From: G963678095 sp963678095
Lineage (GTDB): Bacteria > Bacillota > Negativicutes > Selenomonadales > Selenomonadaceae
Direction of reading: 5' to 3'
Length of the DNA: 64,000 nucleotides
Assembly: GCA_963678095.2 (NCBI GenBank)
Contig: OY782746.1
Location: 1,426,001-1,490,000, forward strand
Positions 24,815 to 33,149 of the stretch are shown here, piece by piece; position 1 is the first letter of the stretch, and every line of letters begins with the position of its first letter. Under the pieces are notes generated by a model, which searched no databases, was not told the DNA's origin, and saw nothing but the letters and a program-made list of their open reading frames with translations. The position numbers and the translations under genes were made by a program.

Positions 24815-25078
24815 ATGTCAGCTGAAAAATTTGCTTATTTCCTGATCGCCTTCGCCATTTATATTATGATCAAGGCCCTGGCACTATATCATGTTATTCC
24901 AATGGTTAATATTCTGTTTTATCTTTCGATGTCCATATCGCTGCTTTGCAGCAATGTGCCGCGCGTAACAGATATTCCCTGCCATTATGCTTACCCGGTA
25001 AAATGCGTAGAGCATTTCACCTTCTTTACCTCTATTATCTGCTTTATCGTCCTGTGCTTTCGCTATCTGCTCCACTAA
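24815..25078 (+). CDS. Small integral membrane protein, unknown function
   Basis: An 87-residue, strongly hydrophobic protein starting MSAEKFAYFLIAFAIYIMIK, with a second span NILFYLSMSISLLC and a third FTFFTSIICFIVLCF. AAGGATGTGAT lies about ten bases before the ATG. It begins 40 nt after the NUDIX gene on the same strand and shares its terminator. No family recognised; it could be a spurious frame, but the start, spacing and terminator argue for a real gene. Confidence 0.55.
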   Translation: MSAEKFAYFLIAFAIYIMIKALALYHVIPMVNILFYLSMSISLLCSNVPRVTDIPCHYAYPVKCVEHFTFFTSIICFIVLCFRYLLH

Positions 25079-25086
25079 AAAACAAG

Positions 25087-25137
25087 CTGCCCGTCATAAG
25101 ATAGAGTTCCATCCATCTTATGGCGGGCAGTTTTTTT
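25087..25137. terminator. Terminator between the NUDIX operon and the sulfatase gene
   Basis: 16-bp arms CTGCCCGTCATAAGAT (25087-25102) and ATCTTATGGCGGGCAG (25115-25130, one mismatch), then TTTTTTT. The opposite side is also A-rich, so it may serve the convergent gene too. Confidence 0.85.
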
Positions 25138-25145
25138 ATATGCTT

Positions 25146-27158
25146 TTACGATTCTCTCTCCAGCAAAGCCGGATCAAGCTCTGGCCCATACTTGGCCCGC
25201 CACCAGGATATGCTGCGGATGCCATCAATATAATCACGCAGTGCCTGACGGTCAAAACCCGTGCTGTTCATTCCGATTGCCTCTGGGGCAAGATCCTCAG
25301 CATCTGCCTTGCCTATAAAGCCAGCCGTGATCCAAAAACCATAATTCACCCCTTGCTGATTCCCACGCGTCAGACTCTTCCCCAACGAATAATAGTGAAA
25401 ATCTGCCGGGGCAATCATTTCAAGCAAGGTGGGAACCACGTCAATCTGACTACCCGCCGCCTCTGGCGGCAGCAGGGATTTTTGCACAGAGCCTCCGGTA
25501 ATGATCAGCGGAATTCCATAGCGTTCATATGCCGAAGGTGTTTTTTCAACATTGTAACGGTCAGCATGATCGCCAATTATAATAAACAGGCTGTCAGGAT
25601 ATTTTCTCTTAGCGGCAGCGATGAATTCAGCCATCATCTTATCCTCATACCAAAAATGACCCAGCTGTTTGAGCAGCGATTCATCGTCACGAGCCTCGGG
25701 TGGCAACGCCGCCCGTACTGCCTCTTTATCAAAACCGGCTTTTTCTATATCTACGGAAAAAGGCGAATGATTAGACACATTAAGCACTACATTGAAACTC
25801 GGCTGCTCAGCAGGAACTCCAGCCAGTACCATCTGGTAAAGGTATTCATCATCGCACCCCCAGACACTTCCCGGAGCATCGGCGGCAAAATCGCCACGGC
25901 CATAAAAGTTATCATACCCCTGCGCCTTTACAAAGGCACCAATTCGTTCCCAGGTCGCCGGCCCAGCATACCAAAAATTAGTATGATAGCCGAGTTTTGC
26001 CAGCTGCGGGGCACTTGCTGTCGGATAGGGCGCGGCAAAGGCTTCCGGCATCGTCGTCAAATAGAGATTCGCATCGGCAAAGCCGGTAACAATCCCCGTA
26101 ACCGCCGAAACCGTACTGGCCCCATTGGGAAGAAACGCCTTGCAGTAAGCGCTATCAGATTCGTCAATAACCGCTTTCATGCCATCGGCAATATGAAGTT
26201 TCTTGTATTGGTCGAGCAAAGGCCAATTCGCATAGCTTTCACCAATGATGAGAAAAATCTGCTGTGGCTTTTTGACAGCCGGTCCCTGCGCTTTTTTCTC
26301 CAGATAATCATCTAGATTCGACGATACCGGTGGTTGCCCGGCCAGCTTCGCCGCCAGCGCTTGTATCTGCTCGGGCGTAAAACTCAGCCCATTACAAGCT
26401 TCCAGGCGATTGTTCATCGTATATCCCCGGTACACAGCCTGCAGATCGTCAAGAATGGCTTCATTCAGGAAGGAGTCTTTTGTCACCCCGGCATTTTCCC
26501 AGTCAACGGCAGTCTGCCACTGCAAGCTGCCGCCGAAGGTTGACAGCAAAATCCCCAGATAGATTGTCAGCAAAAAAAAGGCCCGGCCAAACCATTTATT
26601 CCAGGCGAAATACATACTCATGCGCATTGTCTGTGCATCAAGCCAGCGATTGAGCAACCGGTAAAGAAAAAATGCCAGAACCGCAGCCCCAGCCAGCCGC
26701 AACGGCAAATAGAACTCCTTCACTAAAGACAGCAAAAGCGCATAGATATCATCATTAAAGGTATTGAACAGCAACTGATTAAAGCTCGAATGAAACTGCC
26801 GATAATATGGAAATCTCGCCATAAACAAAATCGACAAAGTCAGCAGGGATATTGCATTTGTCAGCCGCTGGACCGCTCGCTCCCACTGCGGCTTAAAAAT
26901 ATGGGCCGTAAACGCTGCTGTCAGCGACAGCAGCGTCAGCCAGCCAGCACTTTTGCAGCTTAGCTTAAGCCCGATCCAAAAAGCAAGCGTTATATCCGCC
27001 AGCGTAACCGCCGGGCTAAGGTATTCATGAAACAAACCGACAAATAGCAGTCGGAAAAAACATAGTACAACTAAAAAGAAAACATAGACCCGGACCTGCC
27101 GGCCCATAAAATCAGTAAAATTTGACCAGCTGCCCAGGCGCCGTAAAAAATCTGTCAT
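25146..27158 (-). CDS. LTA synthase/phosphoglycerol transferase-like membrane sulfatase
   Basis: A 670-residue protein: about five N-terminal membrane spans, then an extracytoplasmic alkaline-phosphatase-fold domain from about residue 300. Metal and nucleophile motifs are IFLIIGESYANW, LPNGASTVSAVTG (probable nucleophile Ser/Thr), FWYAGPATWERI and FIIIGDHADRYNVEK. This is the LtaS/OpgB/YejM superfamily, which transfers phosphoglycerol or phosphoethanolamine to cell-surface glycans or acts on lipids. In a diderm the acceptor could be periplasmic glucan, LPS or a lipid rather than lipoteichoic acid. ATG at 27158 has AAGGG six bases upstream. Confidence 0.82.
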   Translation of the reverse strand: MTDFLRRLGSWSNFTDFMGRQVRVYVFFLVVLCFFRLLFVGLFHEYLSPAVTLADITLAFWIGLKLSCKSAGWLTLLSLTAAFTAHIFKPQWERAVQRLTNAISLLTLSILFMARFPYYRQFHSSFNQLLFNTFNDDIYALLLSLVKEFYLPLRLAGAAVLAFFLYRLLNRWLDAQTMRMSMYFAWNKWFGRAFFLLTIYLGILLSTFGGSLQWQTAVDWENAGVTKDSFLNEAILDDLQAVYRGYTMNNRLEACNGLSFTPEQIQALAAKLAGQPPVSSNLDDYLEKKAQGPAVKKPQQIFLIIGESYANWPLLDQYKKLHIADGMKAVIDESDSAYCKAFLPNGASTVSAVTGIVTGFADANLYLTTMPEAFAAPYPTASAPQLAKLGYHTNFWYAGPATWERIGAFVKAQGYDNFYGRGDFAADAPGSVWGCDDEYLYQMVLAGVPAEQPSFNVVLNVSNHSPFSVDIEKAGFDKEAVRAALPPEARDDESLLKQLGHFWYEDKMMAEFIAAAKRKYPDSLFIIIGDHADRYNVEKTPSAYERYGIPLIITGGSVQKSLLPPEAAGSQIDVVPTLLEMIAPADFHYYSLGKSLTRGNQQGVNYGFWITAGFIGKADAEDLAPEAIGMNSTGFDRQALRDYIDGIRSISWWRAKYGPELDPALLERES

Positions 27159-27228
27159 AAACACCCTTTCCCATCTGACGCCCCGTCAACCCTGCCAGCA
27201 AAAACCGCTGGCTTCAAAGACGCCCGCC

Positions 27229-27996
27229 TCACGGCACAATGATCTCCACACCATAGCTCGCGGCCGCCTGCTGCAGTTCCTCACTCGGCAGCGAATCTGT
27301 AATCATCCCGCTGAGCGTATCCAGGGTAACATAGTTGTAGTTGCCATCGTTACTGAGCTTACGATGCTCCGCTACAAGGTAAGCCCGCTTGCTCGCCCGG
27401 ATGATCGCGGCTTTATTAATCCCATCTTCAATATCAAAGGTAGACACGCTGTTTTCTTCGACATCGACTCCGACCGCCCCGACAAACGCGATGTCCGGCT
27501 TCAGCCGTGAAATAAAGTCCATGGTCATTCCGCCCCAGAAGCCATCCCGGCTTTTGTTGATCATGCCACCGGCAAAAACCAGGCGGATCTGCGGGTTTTG
27601 GGCTAAAATAACAAGAATGTCAATCATGTTCGTGACAACAGTAATATCTTTAGGGTGTTGTACCAGCATTTCGGCAATTGCCACATTGCTCGTCGATATA
27701 TCGAGAAACACCATATCTTTTTCATGGATCAGATCCACGGCAGTCTGCGCAATTTTTTGCTTCGCTTCAACATCTGTATGCCGGCGCTTACTGACTTCCA
27801 TATTATGCAGATTTTCACGCAGGACCACGGCGCCGCCATAGGTCCGCTTTAATTTGCGCTGTTTTTCAAGTGCACCAAGATCCTTACGAATACAGTCCTC
27901 GGTTACGCTGAACAACTCACTAAGCTCCTTTACCTTAACCTTGCCGTCACGATTGAGCATTTTTATAATACTTTCTTGTCTTTCTTCTAAAAACAT
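27229..27996 (-). CDS. DeoR/GlpR-family transcriptional regulator
   Basis: A 255-residue regulator. N-terminal helix-turn-helix MFLEERQESIIKMLNRDGKV then ELSELFSVTEDCIRKDLGAL; sugar-phosphate isomerase-like sensor with ISTSNVAIAEML, VVTNMIDILVIL, VFAGGMINKSRDGFWG and GAVGVD. Family members usually sense a sugar phosphate. Its promoter spacer contains ATGTATACGGAAT, and a near-identical site lies in the leader of the divergent symporter gene, so autorepression and control of the symporter are likely. Confidence 0.88.
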   Translation of the reverse strand: MFLEERQESIIKMLNRDGKVKVKELSELFSVTEDCIRKDLGALEKQRKLKRTYGGAVVLRENLHNMEVSKRRHTDVEAKQKIAQTAVDLIHEKDMVFLDISTSNVAIAEMLVQHPKDITVVTNMIDILVILAQNPQIRLVFAGGMINKSRDGFWGGMTMDFISRLKPDIAFVGAVGVDVEENSVSTFDIEDGINKAAIIRASKRAYLVAEHRKLSNDGNYNYVTLDTLSGMITDSLPSEELQQAAASYGVEIIVP

Positions 27997-28060
27997 ACGA
28001 CCACCTCAATATTTCTTCTGCGTTTCCTGCAGGTATTTAACAAGTATTTGGCAAGCATCT

Positions 28061-28089
28061 ATTCTACCATGTATACGGAATTTCGACAA
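28061..28089 (-). promoter_or_regulatory. Promoter of the deoR-type gene with internal operator-like site
   Basis: On the minus strand: TTGTCG (28084-28089), 17-nt spacer, TAGAAT (28061-28066). The spacer contains ATTCCGTATACAT (28069-28081 complement), shared with the symporter leader. Between here and the symporter promoter (28090-28229) nothing else is visible. Confidence 0.6.
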
Positions 28090-28229
28090 ACCCTCCAGCA
28101 AAAATATCTTTTTTGTACCAAAACAAATTTTCTCTATCGGAAACTGCCTTTACTCTGCCACTTATTTTATCGCTTGCTCTTGTTTATTATTATTTTAACT
28201 GTATATGAAAAATTTTTCAAGCATTTCGA

Positions 28230-28291
28230 GTGAAACAATCATATATTTGTGTTATAATGGGTATAGCCCGCAAGCATAATGTATACAGAAT
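28230..28291 (+). promoter_or_regulatory. Extended -10 promoter and operator-like site of the symporter gene
   Basis: TATAAT at 28253-28258 preceded by TGT (extended -10) and a weak GTGAAA 17 bases upstream. ATGTATACAGAAT follows at 28279-28291, around +13, and matches the site in the deoR-type promoter at 12 of 13 bases. About 150 nt of untranslated leader remain before the start codon. Confidence 0.6.
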
Positions 28292-28438
28292 ACATCATAC
28301 GCAACCGTTGCACCCTCTATAGTATTATACTAAAATAATATTTGTGCTTTTCAAAGGCTTCATTCAACAGCGAATAACTGCAGACACCTTTTATAGCATG
28401 AGGATTCACGGTCTATTACAGAAGGAGGATTTTTTAAA

Positions 28439-29701
28439 ATGCAAAGTAAGAAAAAACTTGGACTGAGCACCCAGATTCTTTTGGGTTTAGTCCTCGGCGC
28501 GCTTTTTGGCTACTTCATGCCAGAAGTTGGCACAAAATTGAAACCATTCGGTGACGGCTTTGTGCGCATGATCAAAATGATCGTTGTCCCGTTGATTTTC
28601 AGTACGCTGATCATGGGAATTGCCGGCACCGGCGATTTCAAAAAACTCGGACGACTCGGTGGTAAAGCCATTATCTGGTTTGAAATCGCCACGTCAGCAG
28701 CCCTGGCCATTGGCCTGATTGTTGTCAATGTTGTTCAGCCGGGTGTCGGCGTTGACATCCCGGTATCGGCTGATGCCAGTGCACAGGCTGCTAAAACAGC
28801 CAGCAAAAGCATCGATATGGTACAATATGTACTTAATATCATCCCAACAAATATTATCGATGCCTGCGCGCGCAATGATATGCTCCAAATTATTTTCTTT
28901 GCCTGCTTCTTTGGTGTCGGCGTAGCACATATCGGCAAAGATAGCGAAATCATCGTAAGCTTCTGCCGCAGCGTTGCCGAGGTTATGTTTAAGGTAACTG
29001 GCTATGTAATGCGCCTCGCTCCGATCGGGATCTTTGCTATGATTTCTTATACAGTCGGAAGTTTCGGCATTGCAATGCTGATTCCGCTGGCAAAACTTAT
29101 CCTGTCGGTCTTCGGTGCTGTTTTGCTCTTCCTATTCGTCTTAATGGGAGCCGCCACGATTATCACCGGGCTCAATTTCTTCCATGTGCTTAAGGCCTGC
29201 AAAGATGCCGTACTGATCGCTTTCTCTACGGCCAGCAGTGAAGCATCCCTGCCAATTGCCATGCAGCATTTAGAGCAGCTGGGAGTACCTAAAAACATTG
29301 TAACTTTTGTCATGCCAACGGGTTATTCCTTTAACCTTGATGGTTCGACACTGTATTGCTCAGCCTGCGTTATCTTTATCGCTCAGATTTATGGCATTCC
29401 CCTGACTCTGGGAGAACAATTGCTGATCATGGCAACCTTGATGCTCTCGTCAAAAGGAATTGCCGGCGTACCAGGGGCAGGATTTATTGTCGTTGCCGCT
29501 ACCGCTACCGCTTTTGGCCTGCCAGCTGATGGTGTGGCTATGATTCTCGGTATCGACAGAATTCTCGACATGATCCGCACCTCTTGCAATGTTTTAGGGA
29601 ATTGCGTTGCAACGGTTCTTGTTGCTTATTGGGAAAAGGATCTAACAAAAGAAACCTTCAACAAAGCCTATAACGAAAACTTTGGCGATGCCAAAGCTTA
29701 A
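28439..29701 (+). CDS. Dicarboxylate/amino acid:cation symporter (DAACS family)
   Basis: A 420-residue GltP/DctA-type transporter with eight spans and two hairpins. Motifs: ILLGLVLGALFGYFMPEVGT, the serine-rich hairpin AFSTASSEASLPIAMQHLEQ, PTGYSFNLDGSTLYCSA in span 7, and GVPGAGFIVVAATATAFGLP. Imports glutamate/aspartate or C4-dicarboxylates with sodium or protons; in this organism succinate-related acids are plausible. GAAGGAGG precedes the start. Controlled probably by the divergent DeoR-type regulator. Confidence 0.93.
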   Translation: MQSKKKLGLSTQILLGLVLGALFGYFMPEVGTKLKPFGDGFVRMIKMIVVPLIFSTLIMGIAGTGDFKKLGRLGGKAIIWFEIATSAALAIGLIVVNVVQPGVGVDIPVSADASAQAAKTASKSIDMVQYVLNIIPTNIIDACARNDMLQIIFFACFFGVGVAHIGKDSEIIVSFCRSVAEVMFKVTGYVMRLAPIGIFAMISYTVGSFGIAMLIPLAKLILSVFGAVLLFLFVLMGAATIITGLNFFHVLKACKDAVLIAFSTASSEASLPIAMQHLEQLGVPKNIVTFVMPTGYSFNLDGSTLYCSACVIFIAQIYGIPLTLGEQLLIMATLMLSSKGIAGVPGAGFIVVAATATAFGLPADGVAMILGIDRILDMIRTSCNVLGNCVATVLVAYWEKDLTKETFNKAYNENFGDAKA

Positions 29702-29702
29702 C

Positions 29703-29733
29703 AAAAAAAGGAGCCATCGGGCTCCTTTTTTTT
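29703..29733 (+). terminator. Terminator of the symporter gene
   Basis: AAAAAAAGGAGCC, ATCG loop, GGCTCC then eight Ts, directly after the stop codon. Likely bidirectional with the convergent TPR gene. Confidence 0.9.
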
Positions 29734-29752
29734 GTGTAAAAATATATTTTTC

Positions 29753-30751
29753 TTACTCCCGGTATTTAAGCGGCACGACCGTCTCCCCTGCTGGAGCAAG
29801 CCGGCTGGCCTCCTGGTAATCGGCAGCAGCGGCAATAGAATTTCCGCGTTGATCAAAAAATTCCGCCCGGGTCAAATAGCAATTGACTGCTGTTGGCGCC
29901 AATGCGATGGCTTTATCGAAATCCGCCAGCGCCTCTTGATCTTTTTTCTGCTTTGAAAATAGCAGCCCACGGTTTAAATAGGCATTTACATTGGCTGGCA
30001 GCAGTTTAATTGCCTTATCATACGACTGTCTGGCCAGCTCATATTTTTCCAATCTGGTATAAGCAACTCCACAATTATTATATATGGCCGAATTTTGCGG
30101 ATCTAATTTTAGGGCCCGATCATAGGATTTGACCGCCGCACTCAAATCTCCCAGCTTCGCTTCCACATTGCCTTTATTATAAAGTGCTTCGCCATATCCA
30201 GGCTTCAACTTTAAAGCGTTCTCATAGTCGGCCAGGGCTGCTGGCAGCTCCCCCATAAACTCATAAGCAAGCCCCCGGTTATTTCTAGCCTCTGCCAGCA
30301 GCGGATCAAGCTCGATTGCTTTTGTTCCATCCACCACAGCAGCTTCATAGTGTCCGAGATTTACATCCACAATTGCACGGTTATAATAGGCCTTTACATG
30401 ACGTGGGTTTATTTTAATCGCCGCCGTATAATCAGCTGCCGCTTTTTCTTCTTCCCCCAAGACATTATAAATATTTCCCCGATTATTATACCCATCGGCA
30501 TAAACAGGATCCAGCACAATTGCTGTATTATAGTCAATCATGGCCTCCTGGTATTTTCCCAGACAATAATAGGCATTGCCGCGCTGCTTATAGAGGCTGG
30601 CCTGCCCGGGATCAGCCGCAACGGCTGCACTGGCACTTCGAACAAGACTCCAGTAATCCGTTGGCGTTATCCTCTGCCTGGCAGAAACAGCTGGCATCAT
30701 CATCAGTAGATACAGGCATATCAGCCCTAAGCCATAACTCTTATATCGCAT
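29753..30751 (-). CDS. Secreted TPR-repeat protein
   Basis: A 332-residue protein with a signal peptide (MRYKSYGLGLICLYLLMMMP, cleaved near VSA) and about seven to eight tetratricopeptide repeats of 34 residues, for example ASLYKQRGNAYYCLGKYQEA, VKAYYNRAIVDVNLGHYEAA and ALYNKGNVEAKLGDLSAAVK. TPR arrays mediate protein-protein contacts; a periplasmic scaffold role is likely but the partner is unknown. It lies 28 nt after an EamA transporter gene on the same strand. Confidence 0.85.
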   Translation of the reverse strand: MRYKSYGLGLICLYLLMMMPAVSARQRITPTDYWSLVRSASAAVAADPGQASLYKQRGNAYYCLGKYQEAMIDYNTAIVLDPVYADGYNNRGNIYNVLGEEEKAAADYTAAIKINPRHVKAYYNRAIVDVNLGHYEAAVVDGTKAIELDPLLAEARNNRGLAYEFMGELPAALADYENALKLKPGYGEALYNKGNVEAKLGDLSAAVKSYDRALKLDPQNSAIYNNCGVAYTRLEKYELARQSYDKAIKLLPANVNAYLNRGLLFSKQKKDQEALADFDKAIALAPTAVNCYLTRAEFFDQRGNSIAAAADYQEASRLAPAGETVVPLKYRE

Positions 30752-30779
30752 AAACCCCTCCGACCTCTAATATTATATT

Positions 30780-31688
30780 TCATTTTCCCTGTACAGCCAG
30801 GGAAGGCTGCGTGTGCGGCCGGGTCAAGGTCAGCAAGACACCACTGACAATCAGCAACGTTCCGATCCAAAACCAGGCTGTAATCGATTCTCCCAGCAAC
30901 AACCAGCCAAGGCCGGTGCCCACGACTGGCTGAAAGAAGAAAAACAATCCTCCGGCAGAGGCATCCATTAACTGCAGACCACGATTCCATAAAATAAATC
31001 CCCCAGCCGTTGAAATGAGTCCCATATAAAGCACCGATCCCGCAATTTCTGGGCGAAGCAGCGGTGCCAATTCGGTCTCTGCCAGCCACTGCAGCGAATA
31101 CGGCGCCAGCAGCACGGCTGCGACCAGTACCGCATAAGTTGTAACCGCGACTGGCGAATACGACTCCGGCAGTTGCTTGAGCAGGACTGACATCAACGCC
31201 CAGGTAACGGCAGCAATACAAAGTGAAACCCCGCCCCAAAGGCCTGTGAGCTGCATATTATCCGGATCGACTACGATCAGCAACACGCCAAGGCTCGCCA
31301 GCAGCACGGACAGAATTTTACGCCAGCTCAGCTCTTCACCCAACAATAAGCGGGCAAAAACCACCATAAAGGCTGGCGTTGAGGCCGTAATAACTGACCC
31401 CATCTGTGCCGATGACAACATGGTTCCCGTTTCCTGCGTCACGATTGAAATTGTATTGCCAATCAAGCCAATCAAAAAAACCGTTTTCCAGTGATGACGG
31501 CTAATTTCCCAGGAAATACCCCTCTGCCAGCCAATAAAGAGCAAGGCAACCAGCGCTGTCATATAACGAAGCCATACAAGCTGCAGGGGTGGAATCACCA
31601 CCGTTGCCACCTTGACAACAACAAACAGCCCTCCCCAAATACTCGCCGCCAAAGAAAGATAGATTGAACCCCATATTACATTTTTCAT
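30780..31688 (-). CDS. EamA/DMT-superfamily transporter
   Basis: A 302-residue membrane protein with ten predicted spans in two EamA repeats: N-terminal LAASIWGGLFVVVKVATVVI and the second repeat from VSLCIAAVTWALMSVLLKQL. Ends FWIGTLLIVSGVLLTLTRP. Members export amino acids, nucleobases or other metabolites; the substrate cannot be deduced. The 127 bases between this gene and manA hold only AT-rich sequence and a weak hairpin. Confidence 0.88.
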   Translation of the reverse strand: MKNVIWGSIYLSLAASIWGGLFVVVKVATVVIPPLQLVWLRYMTALVALLFIGWQRGISWEISRHHWKTVFLIGLIGNTISIVTQETGTMLSSAQMGSVITASTPAFMVVFARLLLGEELSWRKILSVLLASLGVLLIVVDPDNMQLTGLWGGVSLCIAAVTWALMSVLLKQLPESYSPVAVTTYAVLVAAVLLAPYSLQWLAETELAPLLRPEIAGSVLYMGLISTAGGFILWNRGLQLMDASAGGLFFFFQPVVGTGLGWLLLGESITAWFWIGTLLIVSGVLLTLTRPHTQPSLAVQGK

Positions 31689-31815
31689 TTATTATTCAAA
31701 CCTCCGTTTTTTTATATATAAAAAAAACGGCTCTTCGGTACATCGTTTTCTACCCGCATATGGCGCCTCCCTTTATACAGCTTATACTACAATCCGCACC
31801 TAATAAGCGTGTGCT

Positions 31816-32784
31816 CTATACCTGACTTAAAATGTATTCTCCCTGCCCGCTTAAGCTGTAAACCCCCATGCCAGCCGGAATAAACACGCATTCACCACGC
31901 TGAATTTTGATTTTTTCATTTTCATGCAAAAGAACGACTTCCCCTTCAAGCACAAGAAGCGCCTGAAAGGAATCCCGGCCAGCTACCAGGCGGCATTCCC
32001 CCTGCAGATTAAAATGGCATACCTTGAAGAAATCGCACTGTGCCAGCACCTGCAGCTGATAATCGGCAAATATCTGCAGCTGTGCCGCCGGAGCTGCCGC
32101 TTTTGTCGGCGGTGCGAGCCGTGTGACATCAATTGCTTTATCCACATGGAGTTCCCGTGGTTGCCCATCTTTGCCAACACGACCATAATCATAGATCCGG
32201 TATGTCGTATTTGAGTTTTGCTGAATTTCGGCAATTAAAATTCCCTTGCCGATCGCATGCAGTGTCCCCGCGTCAATAAAAAAAACATCCCCTTTTTTCA
32301 CCGGGACACGGTTGCAGACCTCAAGCAACGTGTTGTCCGCAATACGACGACGGAATTCCTCCTGGCTGATCTCATGCTTAAATCCATATAAAAGACTTGC
32401 TCCCGGATCACAATCGACAATGTACCACATCTCGGTCTTGCCAAATTCACCCTCAACCCGCAGCGCATATTCATCATCGGGATGAACCTGCACGGATAAA
32501 TTATCTCTGGCATCGATCAGTTTAATCAAGAGCGGAAAGTAAGGAAAACGTTTCGCATTAGCCCCCAGAATTTCCGGTCCCTGTGCTTCAATGTACGCGG
32601 AAAGTGACATACCCGCTGCTTCACCGTTTATGATTATGCTCTGTCCATCCTTATGACAGGAAAGTTCCCAGCTTTCTGCAACTTTATCTAATTCGGTCTG
32701 CTTGCCATAGGATTCTTTGAGCTTCGTCCCTCCCCAAAGATAATCCTTCAATGGTGCTGTTAGTTTTAATGGATATAGCCTCAT
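31816..32784 (-). CDS. manA: Mannose-6-phosphate isomerase, class I
   Basis: A 322-residue zinc-dependent cupin isomerase. N-terminal MRLYPLKLTAPLKDYLWGGT, metal ligands in SVQVHPDDEYALRVEGEFGK and FIDAGTLHAIGKGILIAEIQ (Q, H, E, H pattern), catalytic arginine region NTTYRIYDYGR. It converts fructose-6-P and mannose-6-P for glycan synthesis or mannose use; the phosphohexomutase at 54.5 kb could act next in the same pathway. The ATG at 32784 has GGGGGGA eight bases upstream; the open frame extends further but without a better site. Confidence 0.93.
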   Translation of the reverse strand: MRLYPLKLTAPLKDYLWGGTKLKESYGKQTELDKVAESWELSCHKDGQSIIINGEAAGMSLSAYIEAQGPEILGANAKRFPYFPLLIKLIDARDNLSVQVHPDDEYALRVEGEFGKTEMWYIVDCDPGASLLYGFKHEISQEEFRRRIADNTLLEVCNRVPVKKGDVFFIDAGTLHAIGKGILIAEIQQNSNTTYRIYDYGRVGKDGQPRELHVDKAIDVTRLAPPTKAAAPAAQLQIFADYQLQVLAQCDFFKVCHFNLQGECRLVAGRDSFQALLVLEGEVVLLHENEKIKIQRGECVFIPAGMGVYSLSGQGEYILSQV

Positions 32785-33149
32785 ACATAATCCCCCCATA
32801 TATATCTTACAATTCACCATTCTATCACAATTTGCTCTTTCCTGTGTATTTTTACCGCAATCTTCATCCATAAAAATTTATCAGAGCACCTACTTTTTAC
32901 AAAAAATTTACATCCCTGAAATACAATTCTAAAAAAAGTACGATATTATAAATATATATATTTTTTCTGCCTTTAGCCGTTGTAATATTTTGCAAAATAG
33001 ATTGACAATCCGCGCTACTTTATGCAACCATAGTCCTATAATATTTTGCATTTATTTAAAATATGTGGTTTTTATTGTTCCACTGCCAGAAAATATTGTC
33101 TCGTCCCGGTGGCTGCCCAATCAGACTATCCTGTTAGGAGTTGACTGCT

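Noticed and set aside
25140..26315. A 391-codon open frame on the plus strand
   Set aside because: Antisense to the LtaS-like gene; rich in Arg/Ile/His with no recognisable motif, typical of an antisense frame.
32984..33050. Two copies of AATATTTTGCA 56 bp apart before the EAL-CBS-GGDEF gene
   Set aside because: An 11-base AT-rich repeat can arise by chance in this AT-rich spacer; no dyad or promoter geometry supports an operator.
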